Shown here one piece after another: positions 63,012 to 64,000 of a stretch of DNA of 64,000 bases. Numbering within the stretch: position 1 is the first letter of the stretch; every line of letters begins with the position of its first letter. The position numbers were made by a program, and so were the translations under genes. The notes beneath the pieces were generated by a model. It saw nothing but the letters and a program-made list of their open reading frames with translations, made no database searches and was not told the origin of the DNA. This DNA comes from Sphaerotilus mobilis. Its GTDB lineage: Bacteria > Pseudomonadota > Gammaproteobacteria > Burkholderiales > Burkholderiaceae_C. The stretch spans positions 248,001 to 312,000 of the forward strand of contig NZ_SGWV01000010.1 of the NCBI RefSeq assembly GCF_004216565.1, given 5' to 3'.

Positions 63012-63989
63012 ATGCGCACCCGCCGCCTTGCCCTGCTGACCGCCTGCGCCGCCGCCGTCCTGGCCGCGTCCGCACCCGTCGCGGCCCAGACCTACCCGGA
63101 CCGTCAGGTCAAGCTGGTGGTGGGCTTCCCGCCCGGCAGCGGCCCGGACGTCGTCGCCCGTCACCTGGGCCAGAAGCTGGGCGACCTGCTCAAGCAGCAG
63201 GTGGTGGTGGACAACCGCGCCGGCGCCGGCGGCCAGATCGCCGCCCAGGCGGTGGCCCGCTCGCCCGCCGACGGCTACACCCTGCTGCTCGGCGAGGTCG
63301 GCTCGATCAGCATCTCCCCGGCCGCCTACGGCAAGCTGCCCTACGACCCCGCGCGTGACCTGCAGGGCGTGGCCGAGGTGGTGCGCTCGGACTTCGTGCT
63401 GGTGGTCCCGGCCGACTCGCCGTCGCGCAGCGTGGCCGACTTCGTCAGCGCCGCCAAGGCCCAGAAGGACAAGGTCAACATCGGCACCTTCGGCGCCGGC
63501 ACCCCCGGCCACTTCGGCGCCGAGGTGTTCGGCAGCCTCGCCGGCTTCGCCGTCGAACCGGTCCACTACCGCGCCACCGGCGACGCCATCAGCGCCATCA
63601 TCACCGGCGACGTCAAGGGCGCCTTTGTCTCCACCGCGCTGGCCATGGCCCAGGTCAAGGGCGGCAAGATGCGCGCCCTGGCCACGACCGCCGCCGAACG
63701 CTCGCCGCTGCTGCCCGACGTGCCCACCTTCACCGAGTCCGGCTACCCCAAGGCCGACTTCTCCGCCTGGTTCGCCGTCCTGGTCCCCACCGGCACACCT
63801 ACCGGCACGCTCGACCTCCTGAACCGCCAGACGGTGGCCGCCATTCAGAGCCCCGAGGTCCGCCAAAAGCTCCAGGAAGCCGGCTTCACCGTCATCGGCA
63901 GCACCCGGTCCGACACCGAGCGCATGCTCAAGTCCGAAGCCACCCGCTGGTCCACCGTCGTCAAGGCCACCGGCTTCAAGGCCGACTGA
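63012..63989 (+). CDS. Bug/TctC-family periplasmic solute-binding protein
   Basis: A 325-residue protein with a signal peptide of about 25 residues (MRTRRLALLTACAAAVLAAS, cut near VAA-QT). The mature start is YPDRQVKLVVGFPPGSGPDVVARHL, followed by AGAGGQIAAQAVARSPADGYTLLLG, the Bug family pattern. AAGAGGAG precedes the ATG. No transporter partner is adjacent within the window. The paralogue at 18558 is clearly different in sequence, so they probably bind different carboxylates. Confidence 0.9.
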   Translation: MRTRRLALLTACAAAVLAASAPVAAQTYPDRQVKLVVGFPPGSGPDVVARHLGQKLGDLLKQQVVVDNRAGAGGQIAAQAVARSPADGYTLLLGEVGSISISPAAYGKLPYDPARDLQGVAEVVRSDFVLVVPADSPSRSVADFVSAAKAQKDKVNIGTFGAGTPGHFGAEVFGSLAGFAVEPVHYRATGDAISAIITGDVKGAFVSTALAMAQVKGGKMRALATTAAERSPLLPDVPTFTESGYPKADFSAWFAVLVPTGTPTGTLDLLNRQTVAAIQSPEVRQKLQEAGFTVIGSTRSDTERMLKSEATRWSTVVKATGFKAD

Positions 63990-64000
63990 ACCCCCTCGTA

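Overview
This is a contiguous piece of a very GC-rich bacterial chromosome. The gene content points to a betaproteobacterium of the order Burkholderiales, in the broad Leptothrix/Rubrivivax/Ideonella/Comamonadaceae area. The clues are two Bug/TctC-type periplasmic receptors, a liv-type ABC importer flanked by acyl-CoA ligases, a BMP-type purine importer with guaD and xdhABC, a nadK/hrcA divergent pair next to recN and rapZ, and hairpin-rich intergenic repeats built around CCCCCTCAAGGGGG. The genus is an inference. I see no rRNA, tRNA, phage, transposase or CRISPR array.

Layout. 1-4574: end of a type II secretion operon (gspD partial, gspE, gspF), followed by four hairpin repeat units. 4884-8421: an unusual minus-strand pair (MoaD/ThiS-like ubiquitin-fold protein plus a BNR-repeat protein with a Lys-rich tail), an orphan Lon-like AAA+ ATPase, and a TumE/TumA-type toxin-antitoxin pair preceded by a perfect inverted repeat. 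8435-19532: a Crp/Fnr regulator divergent from a long operon holding an acyl-CoA synthetase, livG, livH, livM, a substrate-binding protein, livF, a small unknown protein, a PaaK-like ligase and a Bug receptor. This is an uptake-and-CoA-activation unit for an unidentified carboxylic acid. 19609-22574: a CDF metal transporter and an OmpR/EnvZ-like two-component pair. 22602-29260: housekeeping genes (tyrS, an M23 peptidase, anmK, erpA, bactofilin, a DUF6776-like membrane protein, rpsI, rplM).

29504-41759 is a purine module. A minus-strand operon (lysR, guaD, ABC ATPase, two permeases, BMP lipoprotein) diverges from xdhABC. Together they can import purines or nucleosides, deaminate guanine to xanthine and oxidise xanthine to urate. 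41941-48698: a PAS/GGDEF/EAL protein with a degenerate receiver, a very large class A PBP-like protein and a PPK2 polyphosphate kinase. 48866-53461: a thiolase and acyl-CoA ligase facing an SDR and a PPC-domain protein. 53764-55985: a porin and a secreted phosphoesterase-like lipoprotein. 56021-61451: LON-domain protein, rapZ, recN and nadK on the minus strand, divergent from hrcA. 61479-63989: a DUF3237 protein, a LuxR-type regulator and a second Bug receptor.

The most interesting items for follow-up are the MoaD-like/BNR pair, the toxin-antitoxin promoter whose palindrome abuts the start codon, the 56-base near-perfect hairpin after xdhC, the hairpin enclosing the Shine-Dalgarno region of rplM, the hairpin cluster after rpsI, and the intergenic repeat family inside the liv operon.
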